A DNA stretch of 64,000 bases from Piper betle (GCA_033002965.1 JAURVB010012658.1:142501-206500); one strand, 5' to 3'; shown: positions 13,187-26,590, counted from the first letter of the stretch. A program made the numbers and translations. Notes: generated by a model from the sequence alone, not told the origin.

Positions 13187-15564
13187 TTCATTCCATTTTG
13201 GGGGATACTAATTGTGGTTTATGTCCGCGCTTTACAGCCTTGTCATTTTTTAGTCACGCATATGAGGTTTTTTTTATGCTACACCCACCTTGCGGTTTAT
13301 GTCGGCAGCCTTGTCATTTCATAGTCCCATATATATACTCACGGATATGAGTTTTTTTTAATGTTACATCAGCAGCCTCGTCATTTCCACAAACAAAACC
13401 ATAGCTTACATGACTTTCTACATCATTTGTAATTAACCAACAGTGCAAACTTCGCTTTCTGGGCAGCTTTGGTTTGGCCGCATCTCCATCAATTTGCTTT
13501 GCTATAAATGAAATCCTTCAGACGAGGTCGGTGGTTATCTACCCATCCAGCCAGTAAGATCAGATGCATGCACCAAACGCAAAATGCCAATACCAGATGT
13601 TGGCTGCATCGGAGGAATCCGTACAGGTTCATTCACAACTTCGACGTGGCCTGATCCTGATCATCCAACTTGGCCGCCGCCTCGTTACGCCGAGGACCAC
13701 CTTTTTACACTTTCGCACGTTTTCCCAGCTTGTGTCTAATTGTCTATCAGTCCGGCATGATAAGAGTGACAAGATGAACGGCATTAATGCATGTTTCGTT
13801 CGCTCCCTTGCGTAGACTTGTTGGCCATTCAGTTCATTAATTCTCACACCTGCTTCTTCTCCTACTTAAACTGAGGGGCCAAAAATGTTCTTGAGCAGTC
13901 GAAGAAGACTCGATCGATGGAAGCGGCGACTGCCTCATCCTTCCGCGGTCAAATTTGAGTGCTAGCCATGGTTGGAATAAGAAGAGAAGTCATGTCCCAT
14001 ACATAAGACAAGATCAAGGAGCGTCTTCTGCTTCTCGTTTTGCCCCCAAGATATTATATATATTTTTTCTTCCTTCAAATCTTCAAAACGTAGTCATCGA
14101 GAAAAAAATAGTTTATATGCGTAAAATATGACATTATAAACTAGTTACTTTGGAAAAAATCGCAGTAGTCATCCGATTTGTTTTATTGGCTAGGAATTTG
14201 GTGGAGCAATACATCAAATTCGTTGTAGTATTTGTAAAATTAGTTTAAATTCTTTTAAATAGAAGAGATTAATTTAATCATTACAATTAAATTATAAATC
14301 TCTAGCCACAAATATTATAATAAGTATTACAATAAATCTCTAGCCACAAATATGTAATTACCATTAAAGACTAATGGGCATTTAAGTTATGACGATCAGA
14401 TGATTAATTTACGAAATTTTAATTTTTAGCCCTTAGAAATGTAACTCTTAATATAATGTACTCACTCGTGATCACACTCATATTTGCTTACCCAACCTAC
14501 ACAAAGAATGTTGAGAATTATCAACTATCTTTCTTTTTTTTTCTAAAGTAATGATTAATTATCTTTGAGAGGAGGAGAGATGGGTTGGGATTGAGGTGCA
14601 ACGGAGAGAGATTTATAGAACTTAGATTAGGGTCTTAGGATGTTTTTCTTTTCAAAGTATGTGGGGCCAACATTGGTGGAAGTGTTGACTGTGGCCCACA
14701 GATGGTCCAACGCAAGGAAGAGTAATTTGGCTTTAGCGTACAGGGCATGGCCATAGTCAAGTAAACTTCATTATCTCTGTCAAGTGTACATTAATCGAAC
14801 ATAGTAACACACTCAAAGGCTATTTTGAATTTAATTATAGCTGGGGCCACACCAGACTGGACTACAAATTTTTTTGATTTTGAAAGAGATTGACCCGCAA
14901 TTGAACTTATGACTTTGTTAAATGTTTTGGATAATTTAGGGAAAGAAGAAAATAAAAATCTTCAAAGTAAAATTTGTGAGGATGGGCTGCGTCCTGCCGT
15001 CATCCACATAACGTCATCCGGCGGCCGATTGGACCACGACACCCTTTTCGTCCTACTCAATTGTATGTGTACGTCCCTTCTGTGCACACACTTTCAATTA
15101 TTATATTTTTATTTTTTAACGATATGTTTTGGATAAATGCCTCCCCCAAAGGTACAAAATTTATCACAATTACTCCTTCACACCTCCCCGCATCCGTAAG
15201 GACGCGAGAACAGACAAACAAAAAGATATATTAATTAGCTTAAAGATCAAATCAATATATTGATTTACTACATTTTATAATATTATTTTTTATTAACAAT
15301 TTATTAGGTAAGAAATTAAATTTATATTTAAATCACCGATGGAGAGTTCGGGACTTTTTTCCATGATTTTCCCAGTTCTGTTATGTGTGGACCATACATG
15401 ATCATGCATAAATATCAGTAAACGAACCGCGGAATATATTTTGCTAATAATCAGAGTATCTATTGGAAGTAAAAAGATACAAAGAGGTAAAGATGGGAAT
15501 GTAGCCAATTTGCTTAACATTCACCCCATGAATGAATAGACCTTCCAGCCTTGCCCCCAGCTCC
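13187..15564. other. Intergenic region, no gene supported
   Basis: Only short, overlapping open frames occur and none resembles a known protein. 13200-13380 contains two diverged copies of a GCGGTTTATGTCSGC-like phrase with flanking similarity, suggesting a small local duplication. The last few hundred bases should contain the promoter of the VQ gene. Confidence 0.4.
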
Positions 15565-15571
15565 TATATAA
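15565..15571 (+). promoter_or_regulatory. TATA box of the VQ-motif gene
   Basis: TATATAA about 150 bases before the start codon, in an otherwise TATA-poor stretch. An upstream open frame that spans this box is therefore probably promoter and leader, not coding. Confidence 0.65.
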
Positions 15572-15715
15572 CCTCAATCTGCTGCTGTTGTCTGCTGCTA
15601 CTCTACCTTATCCTAGTATTCTCCTTCCTGGAAGCCAGCTCTTCCGTTAACCCTGCTCAATCTTCTTCTTCTTTAATCTACTCCACTATCCCCAGTTTTC
15701 TCTTTAGTGGACAGA

Positions 15716-16162
15716 ATGATCAGGGCTGCCCAAAATAAGAAGGCCTCCAAGCTCCCAAAGGCCAAAAGTAAGAGGCAGCAGCAGCCGCTCAAGGTTGTGT
15801 ACATCTCCAACCCCGTGAGGGTCAATACCAGCGCCTCCCAGTTCATGGCCCTCGTTCAGAAACTCACCGGCCAGGATTCCGACATCGCGAATTTCTCCGC
15901 CTTACCGGAGAACGTGGCGGTGGCCAGTGTTAATGATAACTTAAAAGAGGCTCCCGCGCGGCCACCGTCTACCGTATTGGATGTTCATGATAATAAGTGG
16001 CGGCAAGATGGTTTTGATATTGATCGGCAACCATATGGACCTGTTGATGATTTAGAAGAAGTGTTTTCCTCAAATTATTGGGAGAACTTGGGCGGCTTTG
16101 GGCCATGTTGTTCTTCATTGTGCTATGAACCTCACTTTGATATGCTTCTTCAGCAGCCTTGA
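15716..16162 (+). CDS. VQ-motif protein, sigma-factor-binding (SIB) type
   Basis: Intronless gene of 148 residues. Plant VQ proteins bind WRKY transcription factors; the SIB1/SIB2 type also binds plastid sigma factors and is dually targeted. Seen here: a basic N-terminus (KKASKLPKAKSKR), the SIB-like lead-in KVVYISNPVRV, and the VQ motif FMALVQKLTG at residues 43-52. An acidic, Trp/Phe-rich C-terminus (DDLEEVFSSNYWENLGGFG) follows. I take the ATG at 15716: the frame is open upstream to a GTG at 15707, but no ATG precedes. A TATA box lies 150 bases upstream. Such genes are usually defence- or stress-induced; no specific element was identified here. SIB-type assignment rests on the lead-in plus VQ motif and is likely but not certain. 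Confidence 0.85.
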   Translation: MIRAAQNKKASKLPKAKSKRQQQPLKVVYISNPVRVNTSASQFMALVQKLTGQDSDIANFSALPENVAVASVNDNLKEAPARPPSTVLDVHDNKWRQDGFDIDRQPYGPVDDLEEVFSSNYWENLGGFGPCCSSLCYEPHFDMLLQQP

Positions 16163-17179
16163 TGGATGTTTTACTTACAGCGCTTTGTGGGGTTGTCTAT
16201 CCTACATGTCTTTGCAATTTTTAGTTAATAACCAGCTGCTTTCTCTTGTTTTCCTTTGATCCTGCAAATAATTTGGATGTATGAAAATTGTTTTGGTGGA
16301 TTTCGTTGCCAATTTATTTTGTGGTTCGGGCCCATCCAATTCCTAATTTTGATTAAAATAAATTTCATTTTAAGAAAATTAAATTTTGTTTGGCTCTATT
16401 AAGTGCAAATTACTTAAGTTTGAATGATTTATTAAATAGAATCGGTTTCGTTTGAAAGTATTTGATATAGAATCAGATTTTTTTTTGACATTGAAATGAT
16501 GAGTTCCTTATAAATAGAGGCATTCACCAGTCATCTATATCATCCAAAAGAGACAACATTTTAAGTTTTCCTGTGGAATTTGAGTGCTAAATTCCGGGGA
16601 TTTAGGTTGTGAAATCTAAATCATTTCCATCTACTACGTACTATATTAGGTACAAATCCCTAATTGTTTTTCTTTTATGTATCATTTAATGATCTACCGT
16701 TTGATTTATTATGTTGAAAAATTAAAGTTAGCTTGAGAAATTGTAAATAAGCCATATTGGCAATGTATTTTGATGTAAATTTTAAGTAAACAGTGTTTAA
16801 CTAGTAATGGGTCAAATTATATGAAGGTTGCTCTCACAGATCCAACTTTCTTTCTTATTCTTAAATGAAAAAGAAATAGTTGCTTTTATAAGGTATATTT
16901 TTTCACAAAAAGGTGTACTTCTTAGTTGTAACCCTTAAGAGATGTTACTTATTAATTTCTCTTTTTATGGTTACATGGAAGGGCTCTTTACATGTTATTT
17001 TTTCCCTTCTGTTTAAAATTTTATGTTATAGAAGAGAGCAAAATTACATAATAATATATATAGGCATGAGAGGAGATTTATATAATAGGCTTAAAGGTAA
17101 TTTACAATGGACCGTGTTTTCAAAATCAGACTTTGTGGGTCTTATTATCAAGCGTTATTAATTACAGAAATAAAATACG
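16163..17179. other. VQ gene 3' region and AT-rich intergenic DNA
   Basis: The 3' UTR of the VQ gene should lie in the first few hundred bases. The rest is AT-rich without a supported feature. Confidence 0.4.
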
Positions 17180-19515
17180 TTTAAATAACCCGTGTTAGGT
17201 AGGATTCAATAAAGCAATCACTTAACACGTCTTGCGATCTAAAAATCAAATCAACAATAGAGTATATTGATAAAAAGTAAGTAGAGTCTTAACGGGCATG
17301 TGGTCTAAGTTCCAAACGTGATGTTTTTTACAGCCAGCTTAGACTCTGAAACCTATATTAAACCCCATTACTAAACAAAATACTGACATCTCTATATGAT
17401 ACATGTTCATGGTGTGTGCTTACATCGTTAGTATAATATATGTTCATGCTGTATGCTTACATCCTCAGTATATCATAATAAAGAAGACTACTAAATAAAC
17501 ATACAACTAAATATACTGTATGTAAATCGAGATATAATAAAGAAAATAACTAATAAAATAAATAAATAAATACGTACACTCATGAATATTAGATAAGTAA
17601 TAAATACATGAAAATAATCAATACCTTAATTATAAAATAATAATAACATAACTATATAAATACACGGCTAAATACAAGTAAATATCACATATACTCGTGT
17701 TAGTAAACATATAAATAAATAAATAAATAAATACATAATCATTCAATAAATAAATAAATATTTAATTTTAATTAATCATGAATAATAATATCATAGTCAT
17801 ACAATACAAGAATACATAATTAAATACAAATAAATAATAACCTACATGCGAACAAACAAATAAATAAAAATAAATAAATAAACATAATTTAGTAAACATA
17901 AAGAAGACTAATATTAATAAGTAAATATATCATTATTAATAATAAATAATCATATAAACATACATTATAATCAATAAATATACGAATAATAAGAAATGAA
18001 TAATAATAAATAAATAAATAAATAAAATAATAAATAAATAAATAATCACAACATCTAACCATGTTAAATCATGTGAATATATGTCTAAACTAATGTAAGG
18101 GTTTTTGAATTATCAAAAACAATTGAAAATAGACGAAAATGAGCTGCACCAAACCAAACGAGCTAAACCAGATTGAGTCGAATGGGCTGAACCAACTCGG
18201 TTTGCATTAACTAGAAAATGGGCTGGGTTGATTGAGCAAAAATGAGCATGGATTGGTGGACTCAGACACAGGTTGGGGGTTGGTGGACAAGATCAGGCTG
18301 GCAGACGCAAACGCGAGCAGGTGGGCGCAACATGGGTAAACAGGCGTGAACACTGGCAAATAGGCCTCCCGCCAAAAAAATGTCAACAGCGGGGTGACTG
18401 GGGTGGCCTCTGGTTGGGATTGACGGCCCTGACGATAAGGAAGACGATGGTGGTGGCAATCAGTTGAGTTTGGCCGCTGGTTGGCTAGAAAACGGCCGAA
18501 AATGGGCAAAATCGACGTCAGGGGCAGCGGCAATCGGGACCACGATTGTGATCATGGGTGGTCTCAAAATGAAGCTCTCGATGAATGTAATTTGTATGGG
18601 AGGTCGGACTGGCTAGAGGTGGTTTGTTGGCATTGGAAAATGGCCCAATAGGGTGGCGGCGACGACGAAACTGGCTACAAAAACTTCATCCCCGGTGGCG
18701 ACTACGGCGGCGTTGGTGGTAGTGAGTGGTAGAAACAGAAAGCTGGCCACGAGATGGTTCTAGTGGTGTCAGTCCAATGGCCGGGGGCGAGCCGGAGACT
18801 TGTTGGCGATGAGCCAAAGTTGCTATGGCGCAAGGGGTGTAAATCATGAAAATCATGGGAAATCTTTGGAAATAACGTGGTGAAGATAGGGCTGATGTGG
18901 ACGGCCCAAATTTCGCCACGTGGCATGATTTGAACGTCTAATAACTCACGGCTTAGTGGGACCTACTTATGGGTATATACAATATACATATGGACGAAAA
19001 GGTCGGATCGAGGCCTTTCAAAGTCATAACTAACTCAAGTCCTAAAAGTAACTTTATAGGCAAGAATTGAGCTATGAAGGCTAAGTGGGCCTTGAATCAT
19101 CGACTCAATCAGGTGAAAACCTATGAATCAATCAAGCTGGGCCTAGAGGGACACAATCCGATGATCTAAAATCCCTATGATGCACGTAAATGAGATACCC
19201 TCAAAATCTCAAACAAATACTTAACGTTGCAATGGCCTAAATCTAGGCATACAACCCTAGCTAACTCATAAAAAATCATTTAGTATACCTCGAGTATACG
19301 ATGTTAACTCATACTCTTCTGTAGCCTATTTCAAGCTATCATATGTATGTCAGACATATTAAGCCACCATAACATGCTCGTACGACTATCTGAGCCCCAT
19401 ACTCATGATCCGAAAACTGGTCTGGCTTGATCTCACTTAAATTGACTCAAATTAGCTCAAACCGGGCAAAAATATTAATTGAGTAAAACCCTAACCAGAA
19501 GCTGGGTTTTATAGC
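17180..19515 (+). mobile_element. LTR-like family A, copy 3a (5'-truncated)
   Basis: Begins at a phrase shared with 3013 onward (ACCCGTGTTAGG) in the middle of the family unit. It runs through the AT-rich and GC-rich sections to a terminal palindrome at 19483-19513 like that of copies 1 and 2. The 5' part of the unit is missing. The inner AT section has expanded into AAATA-like repeats (17500-18050). Confidence 0.6.
17690..18050. repeat. AAATA/AATA low-complexity array
   Basis: Dense irregular repeats of AATA, AAATA and TAAATAAA units inside LTR-like copy 3a. Confidence 0.75.
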
Positions 19516-21560
19516 TGACCTTCCTGTTGAATGAAAACACCATTACTCTTCCTCATAGAACTCTCCATAAGAGTAATAACTAGAAACTGTTAACCTAGTG
19601 CGACAACATCCATTTTCTATCTCATCCTCATTCATTGGCCACTTTAAACTATCCCTTGCATGGGAAAATCATTATCTTTCCTTTCATCCTTCTACATCCT
19701 CTGTACCACTCTTGGTCTTAAGTATAGAGGCCTAGTACTCTTAGGAATGTGCATCCAATACCCATTGAAACCATAAATTTAGACATGCGCTACATAGCAA
19801 TACCTGTAAAACTCTACACTTCTCCTGGTTTGAGGAATTCAAAAGTGGGTTATCAGGATCCCTTGGGAATGGAATGGTTGCTTACCAACTTCAGAGCCCG
19901 CTTTGACAAACACACGCCTATCTTAAGACGCGATCGTCGGTTTTACCCATCTCATATCAATGAAAACGCAAAAGCTACATATACCTATGCCTAGGTAGGG
20001 ATTTTAATATAATGGGTGAGCTTGATCTGAGTCCCGAAAATAAACTCAAGGGATCTCATCCTCAAAGGTTATTAATCCGAAAATTTCATACAACTAGATG
20101 GCCAGTGCGGAGTTGGATATAATAAATCTATCACTCAACATGTTCGCTTACATGTTAAAATAAAACACGACAGAGTATAGAAGTCAAACCAGAAATGAGT
20201 CATAAATGGACCTGGTAGAAGCTCAATCGTGTTTACGCGCCAATGCGGCAAACTCCTACTCTTTACCTACATGTCAAACTAAAAGCTAATGTCCGCTTAT
20301 GATGGATTCACATATCCTATACCACACACACATCAAAACATACTGACATCAATCCCATATAAGTTTTCCCTACATTACGTTGCATTAGGTTATGATACTT
20401 ACTTAGTTTACCTAATTAGTTCCTTAGCGTTTGTTTTAATATAATTTAATCAAGTAATTCATATTTTTATTTACAATAAAAATATCTAACACATTAATTC
20501 ATCAATCCTAACATGTTGTGCTAATAATTATCACCTTTAAGTAATTAAATTAGAGTTAATTATACCTCATGTCATCGACAATCAGCGATGGTTAGGGTTT
20601 CGTCATGTGGCTCGAGACTCAAATTCGGCACTTGGCGGCGTCCGAAGTTCAATTGGGTTTGACTGGATGAATTTGATGGAAGATCCGGTGAATTTCATCT
20701 ATCCAACAACTTTTGGCAACTTTCCGGCGATTTCTGGTGACTTTTCTTGGAAGGCAATCGGGGTTATGGGTCGGCACAGGTTCAGTGAGTTCTACCTAAT
20801 GGTGGTGGCAGTGAGGACGACAACAGTGGCAAAGACCGTCGGCCACGGCGACTAGCCGGCTGGGATCGGTTGATCATCCGATTGGACCTCAGCGGCGGCA
20901 ATGGGTATGAGAGAAATGGTCGGGGGTCGAAGGGAGTGGAGTCGGTGGTGGAATGGCGTCGTGAAGCGTGGCGTGATCTCGCAGCGATTCGGTGTCGTGG
21001 AGAGTGAGCAGTGGCTGGGGGCGCTCAGGGCTGCACGATGACAAAACGACGGGGCTCGGCGGTGTTGATCGACGGTGGTGCAGCGATCAGAGGCGGCGTA
21101 GGCAGCAAATACCTGGGCGGGGGTGGGTGGCGATCGGGGTTTGGGGGAGAAAAGGCCAGGGAGAGTTCTCGCGGGCAATCTCGTAAACAAAAGTTGACTC
21201 GACTTCGACTCAAATAAAAAATAATAACTAATTTGTAATAAATCCCAAAAAAATACAAAAAATAGGGGGAAATCTCATAAAATAACAAGCCATTCAAACT
21301 ACCTTAGATTGCATTCTAATGCATTATTTGGCTTAAAGATAATTTTACAATCAAATACATGAAAAAAATTGCATACTGTCATAAACTTTGATAACTCATT
21401 TCTCATCATCTTTATGATATTATCATCATATACTCAGGTATACCTGACTTTCATTACTCATAACTCACGGCTGACCTCGACTCAACACGCGATTCATGAA
21501 ACTTACTCGACTCGAACCGATGATTGAACAGATTGGTTCACTGATGTAAAACTTTGACTT
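19516..21560 (+). mobile_element. LTR-like family A, copy 3b (5'-truncated)
   Basis: Starts at CTTCCTGTTGAATGAAAAC, matching the same phrase at about 63519 in copy 4. It then passes through the shared ACATGCGCT.., CCCGAAAATAA and GC-rich sections and ends near 21555 with GATGTAAAAC. Head-to-tail arrangement with copy 3a suggests recombination or partial deletion between neighbouring units. Confidence 0.58.
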
Positions 21561-22253
21561 CAATCACATGGTGTTTAAAGAGGATCATCGAGCTTCATTG
21601 GTTACTGCTATTGGGACTCACTATTGGGTGTGATTGAGCAGTGCCGAGACTCCGAGTGATGGTGATCAAACATCGGTTCCGAGCATAGCTACCGGCAGTA
21701 CACTATCAAATATCAACGAAGCAAGGTTGAGTAGTACTGAGCGTATTGACAACTAAATATCGAGCGTACCAAGAACTAGTGAACGAGTAGTATCGGGAAG
21801 CCTACATGAAAGTGCTAGGTGTGAGCGAGCAGTAAACATTGGTATACCAGGATTTGGTTGAGGTTTCCTATTGACACTAGTAATTCTAGCGGTAAAGGAT
21901 TTATCAGTATTCTTGGGTGAGTTGTGTGTTGGTGACTTAGGGATTTTCTTGGATGACTTGGACACGGACAAAGCTTTAAGGGAGAAGTTTAGATGGACAC
22001 GTGGACATAGAGGACACAAATTTTGAGGTGAGCTAGGATTTGTGATCAAGTTGGTTGTGGTGGAGTCGGAACCAAGACCAAACCCTAAAAGTGCGATTGC
22101 ATATTAGGGTTTGAGGTTTGGTTGACTTGGGGAGTTTTGTTGAGTCAAGGAACTCAACCACATGGCCAAGATGCACCAAGGGAGAGTTTGGTATTGAATG
22201 ACGTGATGGAAAGAGTTAGAGTAGAACTTTACTTTCTCATTAGCCGACTTGAT
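21561..22253. other. Unassigned DNA before the Copia relic
   Basis: No coding or repeat feature can be supported. It is probably older retroelement-derived sequence. Confidence 0.35.
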
Positions 22254-22384
22254 GTTGGTGTTGGGTTGTCCCTCCTCTGTAAATACATGAAATTGTAACC
22301 CTATTTTGGGCAAAAACTAACATTTTGCAGATTGGTTAATTGAAAAGAATAAAAGAAATGTATGATTCTTAGAAGACCATATAC

Positions 22385-23459
22385 ATGGAGCAACCAGAGG
22401 GTTTTGAAGTCAGAGGAAAGGAACAGATGGTATGTAGACTAAAAAATAGTTTGTATGGTTTGAAGCAAGTTTATAGACAATGGTACAAAAAGTTTGATTC
22501 TTTTATGGAACAGAATGGGTGCGAGAAATCTGTTTTTATCACTGTGCGTTCATCAAGAGATTTGATGATGGTGACTTTATTATTTTGTTGCTTTATGTGG
22601 ATGATATGTTGATTGTAGGACATGAGGGAGCCAAAATTGCAAGTTTAAAGAAGAACTTGAATAAATCCTTTACAATAAAGGATTTGGGACCGGAAAAGTA
22701 AATCTTGGGGATGTCCATTTGGAGTGACAGGGAGATAGAAAACTTTGGGTGTCACAGGAAAAGTATATAGAAAAGGTACTTGAAAAATTCAACGTGAAAG
22801 ATGTAAAACCGGTTGGAGTTCCACTTGGGAGTTACTTCAAGTTGAAGAAAAGTGACTTAAGTGAAACATAGATGGAGGAAATAAGAAAGGTTCCTTATGC
22901 TTCTGTAATTAGGAGTCACTTCAAGGCCAAATATAGCGTATGCAGTTGGAATGGTTAGCAGACATTTAGAAAACCTGAGCAAAGAATATTGGCAACCAGT
23001 TAAATGGATAATGAGTACTTGAGAGGTATATCCAAAATGTGTTTATGTTTTAGAAGTGATAAACCTTTATTGGTTGCATACACTGATGCATACATGGCAA
23101 GTGACTTGGAGACAAGAAGGTCAACATCTGGGTTTGTTGTTAATTTTACTAATGGAGTTGTGTCTTGGCAGTCTAGGTTGCAAAAGTGTGTTGCATTATC
23201 CACAACTGAAGTAGAATTTATTGCTGCTATATAAGCTTGCAAGGAGATACTGTGGACGAAGAGATTTTTGAATGAAATTTGTATTAAACAGGAGAGATAC
23301 ATTGTATACTGTGATTGCCAGAGTGCAATTTACCTGAGTAAGAATTCAAGTTTTCAATTAAGGAGCAAGCACATTGACGCGAGATATCACTCGATAGGAG
23401 ATGTGTTGGAAAGTAAATATCTTGAGTTAACAAAAATTCATACTGCAAGGAATGTTTAA
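22385..23459 (+). pseudogene. Copia pol remnant: reverse transcriptase and RNase H
   Basis: Broken frames read in order EQPEGFEV...CRLKNSLYGLKQ (reverse transcriptase), then after a frameshift LLYVDDMLIVG with the catalytic YVDD, then FTIKDLGP. RNase H follows with VAYTDAYMASD..STSGFVV and CVALSTTEVEFIAA. The last part contains YCDCQSAIYLSKN, RSKHIDARYH and the C-terminal KIHT phrase. At least three stops or frameshifts make it non-functional. It belongs to the Copia element that surrounds it. Confidence 0.9.
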
Positions 23460-23578
23460 GATATGATGACAATAAGTTGTGTCAAAGGAAAACATATTTA
23501 TTGCAGATTGGAGCGGGCATGGATGAAGCTTCCCATGTTGGCTAGAGGTATTTTATGGAGTTGGGAAGGGGAGGTTTG

Positions 23579-24104
23579 TTGAGTTATCCCTCTTCCGTAA
23601 ATACATGAAATTGCAACCCTATTTTGGACAACAACCAAGATTTTGCAGATTTGGTTACTTAAAAGGAACAAAAGCAACGTATAACGTTTTTTCTTTGGTT
23701 GTTTGGTTTTGGAGAAAAACTGCTGCTGCTGCAAAGGGAGAAAGAAAATTGTATGGATTGAAGAAATGTGAATGTTTTGTTGAGATTCGTTTGCAATCAT
23801 CAATGGTAATTTCACCAAGTTTTTATTTGTAATATGTAATTATTTATTTTCTTTCTTAGCTAATACCAATTTTGTAGAAAGTATAGTAAATTAGTATTGG
23901 GGAGTTTGTTCTCTTATAGAATTGTTCTGTATCAAACTTGTGATATAATGAATTTGATCTGGTCATTAGCCCTGTGGTTTTCCCCCAAATTTGGGGTTTT
24001 TCAGGTAAAATTATTTTGTGTGATCTCTTTATTTGTTTGATACTTCTCATCCTTATGTGTTGAAATATAAGATTTGTATTTAGCTTGTTTGGCTAATCCC
24101 AACA
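23579..24104 (+). repeat. Copia 3' LTR
   Basis: 526 bp, TGTTGAG...CCCAACA, directly after a polypurine tract and followed by the target duplication GTTGG. Confidence 0.85.
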
Positions 24105-26094
24105 GTTGGAGTGCGATTAGAACTCTAAGATGGATAAATATATAAAGGTTATTCTTGTAGAGTTGAACACGAACTCTCTAAAGGGGATTTTCAGATAAGA
24201 GATAAATGGGAGATAACTTTGATTAAGAGAAGGAGATGAGTTGAAGTTGCTATGGTCGATTCTTCATGTTGAAGGATTGAAACTTTATATAAGTGATTAT
24301 CTACTTAGATCAAGGTATACCTTTATATTATACAACTTGTTTGCTATTCTTATTGAGTTGAATTGCATGTAAATAAGATTATTCTGAGGGATAACAACTT
24401 GAGGTTGTATTGGTGAAGATTATTGTGAGTAGGTATTGTTCATTGTCTTTATAATTTTTCTTACCGAAGAGAGGCTTAGTTGTGGGGTTTGCATGCCTAC
24501 GATAAGTAATCAATAAAGTTTGATTGCTTGTAATCTTTTATTTTATTAAGTAGAATTAAAGTTGGGAAAGGTCCCATAAAGTTGATATTGTCGACGTTCT
24601 TATTTGATTAGTGCAAAGTATAAAATATTAGGTGGATTTAAGGTTTTTATATAATAGAATAGGGGTATTTGGTTGGGACGTTATGCTATATTTATTTGGT
24701 GAATTTGCATGCATATTACGATGTGTTGATATTATTGAGAGAGATTAGGTTGTGAATTATCATCGGCCGTAAACCTCATATTATTTGTGATAGCAATCAA
24801 GTGCAATATAAGTTTGCTTATTGTTACCGAATTGCTTTTGTAATTATCATAGTATTGTGATTTGTTATGTTACTTGTGAAAGACTAAGTATTTTTTTTGA
24901 GAGATGTTTGATTTCTCACCCCTCATGGTAGAGAATACAATTCTCCCACCTTGGGGTGGGCTTTGGTCGAGAATGGTATGGGTAAATGGTGAATACTGAT
25001 TCCCTCTTCCCCTTTTAAGTTCAATAACCCAAAAATTAATTTCCCCTGCTTCAAATCTATTGCTCTCAATAACACCATTCGCCGGCCCGAATTATTTGAA
25101 CAAAATAGGCCATCAGCACGGGCAAAGCACCAGAAAGAGAGGAGTAAAAATAAAAAAATTACCCTCGTCTTTTAGTTGGTTTTTGTTCTTCAAAAATAGG
25201 GTGCGGCCAAGTGATGCTCGTCTAGGGAAAAATAGAGTGGACGCTGGTTGGGAGGAGGGCAGGGGTGTTTGTGTCTCTCTCTATACATATAATCATTCAA
25301 ATTGTTTTGTGTCTCACTCTATACCCCTTCGCACCCCCTCCCCTCCCTCACCTTCTTTGCACCGCCGTACATTTCTCCCTTCTATTATTTCTACCGTCCC
25401 CATTGTCCAGCTCCGATTATTGTTTTGATTCTCTTTCTAATGTTTTAATGATTTTTTTAATGTTTTTAATTCCATGATAACGTATGAATTTAGATTGATA
25501 TTACAATGATCTGTTTAATTGCGTCGTCTACTTGTTAGTTTTAATGTGTTCTAAGTGTTACTCCTTTTAGTGCTCCTTAGCTGAATGAGTACTCGTATAA
25601 ACCAACTTGGAAATCTATTCCACGTAGCTCTTCCCTCGAATGGATGAAGCTGCTGGAGCCGGCGCTGGATATGACGGAGCGGGCAATCGTGTCACCAGAA
25701 GCCGAGGAGTCACACATGGAGGCGGCCGAGTCCGAGACTCGTGCCCTGTGCGATGCCCGACCCGTCTCATCATCTGTTGTTGACAATGCAGGCGAAGGGC
25801 TTGGAATATCGAGGCAAGTGTTCCATCTAAACCGTCTCGTACCTCCGATGCCTCTTATCACGGACAACACTAGCAAAATGTTCAGGTGCTACGAATTTTC
25901 TTATTTAATATTAAGCTGATAGGATGTATGATGCTTCGTACATTTCAGTATAAAATGTTAACCTTGTATCATCGTCCTGTTTGAGAGATTAATTATTGGA
26001 ATTATCATCCTTAGGAATGCATTTATGTACAAATATTGTTTGTGCTGTAGTGGGGCTAAAGTAGAGGATGCTTCTGGCGCAGATTTTGACTCTT
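24105..26094. other. Unassigned DNA between the Copia and gypsy relics
   Basis: No gene recognised. An open frame at 25644-25919 with an acidic product could be the N-terminal part of the gypsy gag relic that follows. 25320-25400 is C/T-rich. Confidence 0.35.
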
Positions 26095-26590
26095 ATGGTT
26101 GACTTCACCCATGTAGACCAAACTCAAATTTGCGATCCCGAGTTTCGCGGGTCTCGTAATTCTAAGGCCTTTTTGGATTGGCTGTGAGTTATAAAATATT
26201 TTTTTATGACCGGTAAGGTGACTTGTGGTGATCTAAGTTTAAGGTTTCTGAACTTGGTGGCATGCTTTCGTTAATCGGCGGTTATAAATGGGCGAGCCTC
26301 TCAGTGAGGAGTGGCATGCGATTAAAAGGGAGAGGAGAAATGCTTTTCTACCTTATCGCTATGAGCAACAGTTGCATGTTAAGTGGCTGAGATTGTGACA
26401 CAGTGTAGTATGACAGCCGACTAATATATTGAGGTTTATAATTTGGTGTCCCGAAATGAAGTTTCTCATTTACTTAAAATTGACTACCAGTTATATTTTA
26501 GGTCTACGCTCTAATTTGCAGGAGAAATTACATGGGTTTTACTTTGCTTCGTTGGCTTATCGAATTATGGATCTTGCTCAGTATTCTTGA
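26095..26590 (+). pseudogene. Ty3/gypsy gag relic
   Basis: Translated in several frames, the stretch recovers a retrotransposon gag core. DPEFRGSRNSKAFLDWL near the start matches the common gypsy DPxxFLDWL region. WHAIKRERRNAFLPYRYEQQ matches W-x-x-M-x-x-x-x-x-x-F-L-P-x-x-Y. GLRSNLQEKLHGFYFASLAY lies near 26500. Stops and frameshifts separate these blocks. No LTR can be assigned, although family A units nearby are candidates. Confidence 0.65.

Larger units (their letters stand above)
22259..24104 (+). mobile_element. Copia LTR retrotransposon, internal-deletion derivative
   Basis: The left end TGTTGGG (22259) and right end CCCAACA (24104) are inverted repeats, flanked by a perfect 5-bp duplication GTTGG (22254-22258 and 24105-24109). 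The 3' LTR spans 23579-24104 (526 bp) and is preceded by a polypurine tract (about 23563-23576). Only the first ~110 bp of the 5' LTR remain (22259-22372); they match 23579-23690. They join directly to pol at about 22380, so primer site, gag, protease, integrase and the start of reverse transcriptase are lost. Confidence 0.88.

Noticed and set aside
15532..15738. Open frame just upstream of the VQ gene
   Set aside because: It spans the TATA box and the leader, and ends inside the VQ coding start in another frame.
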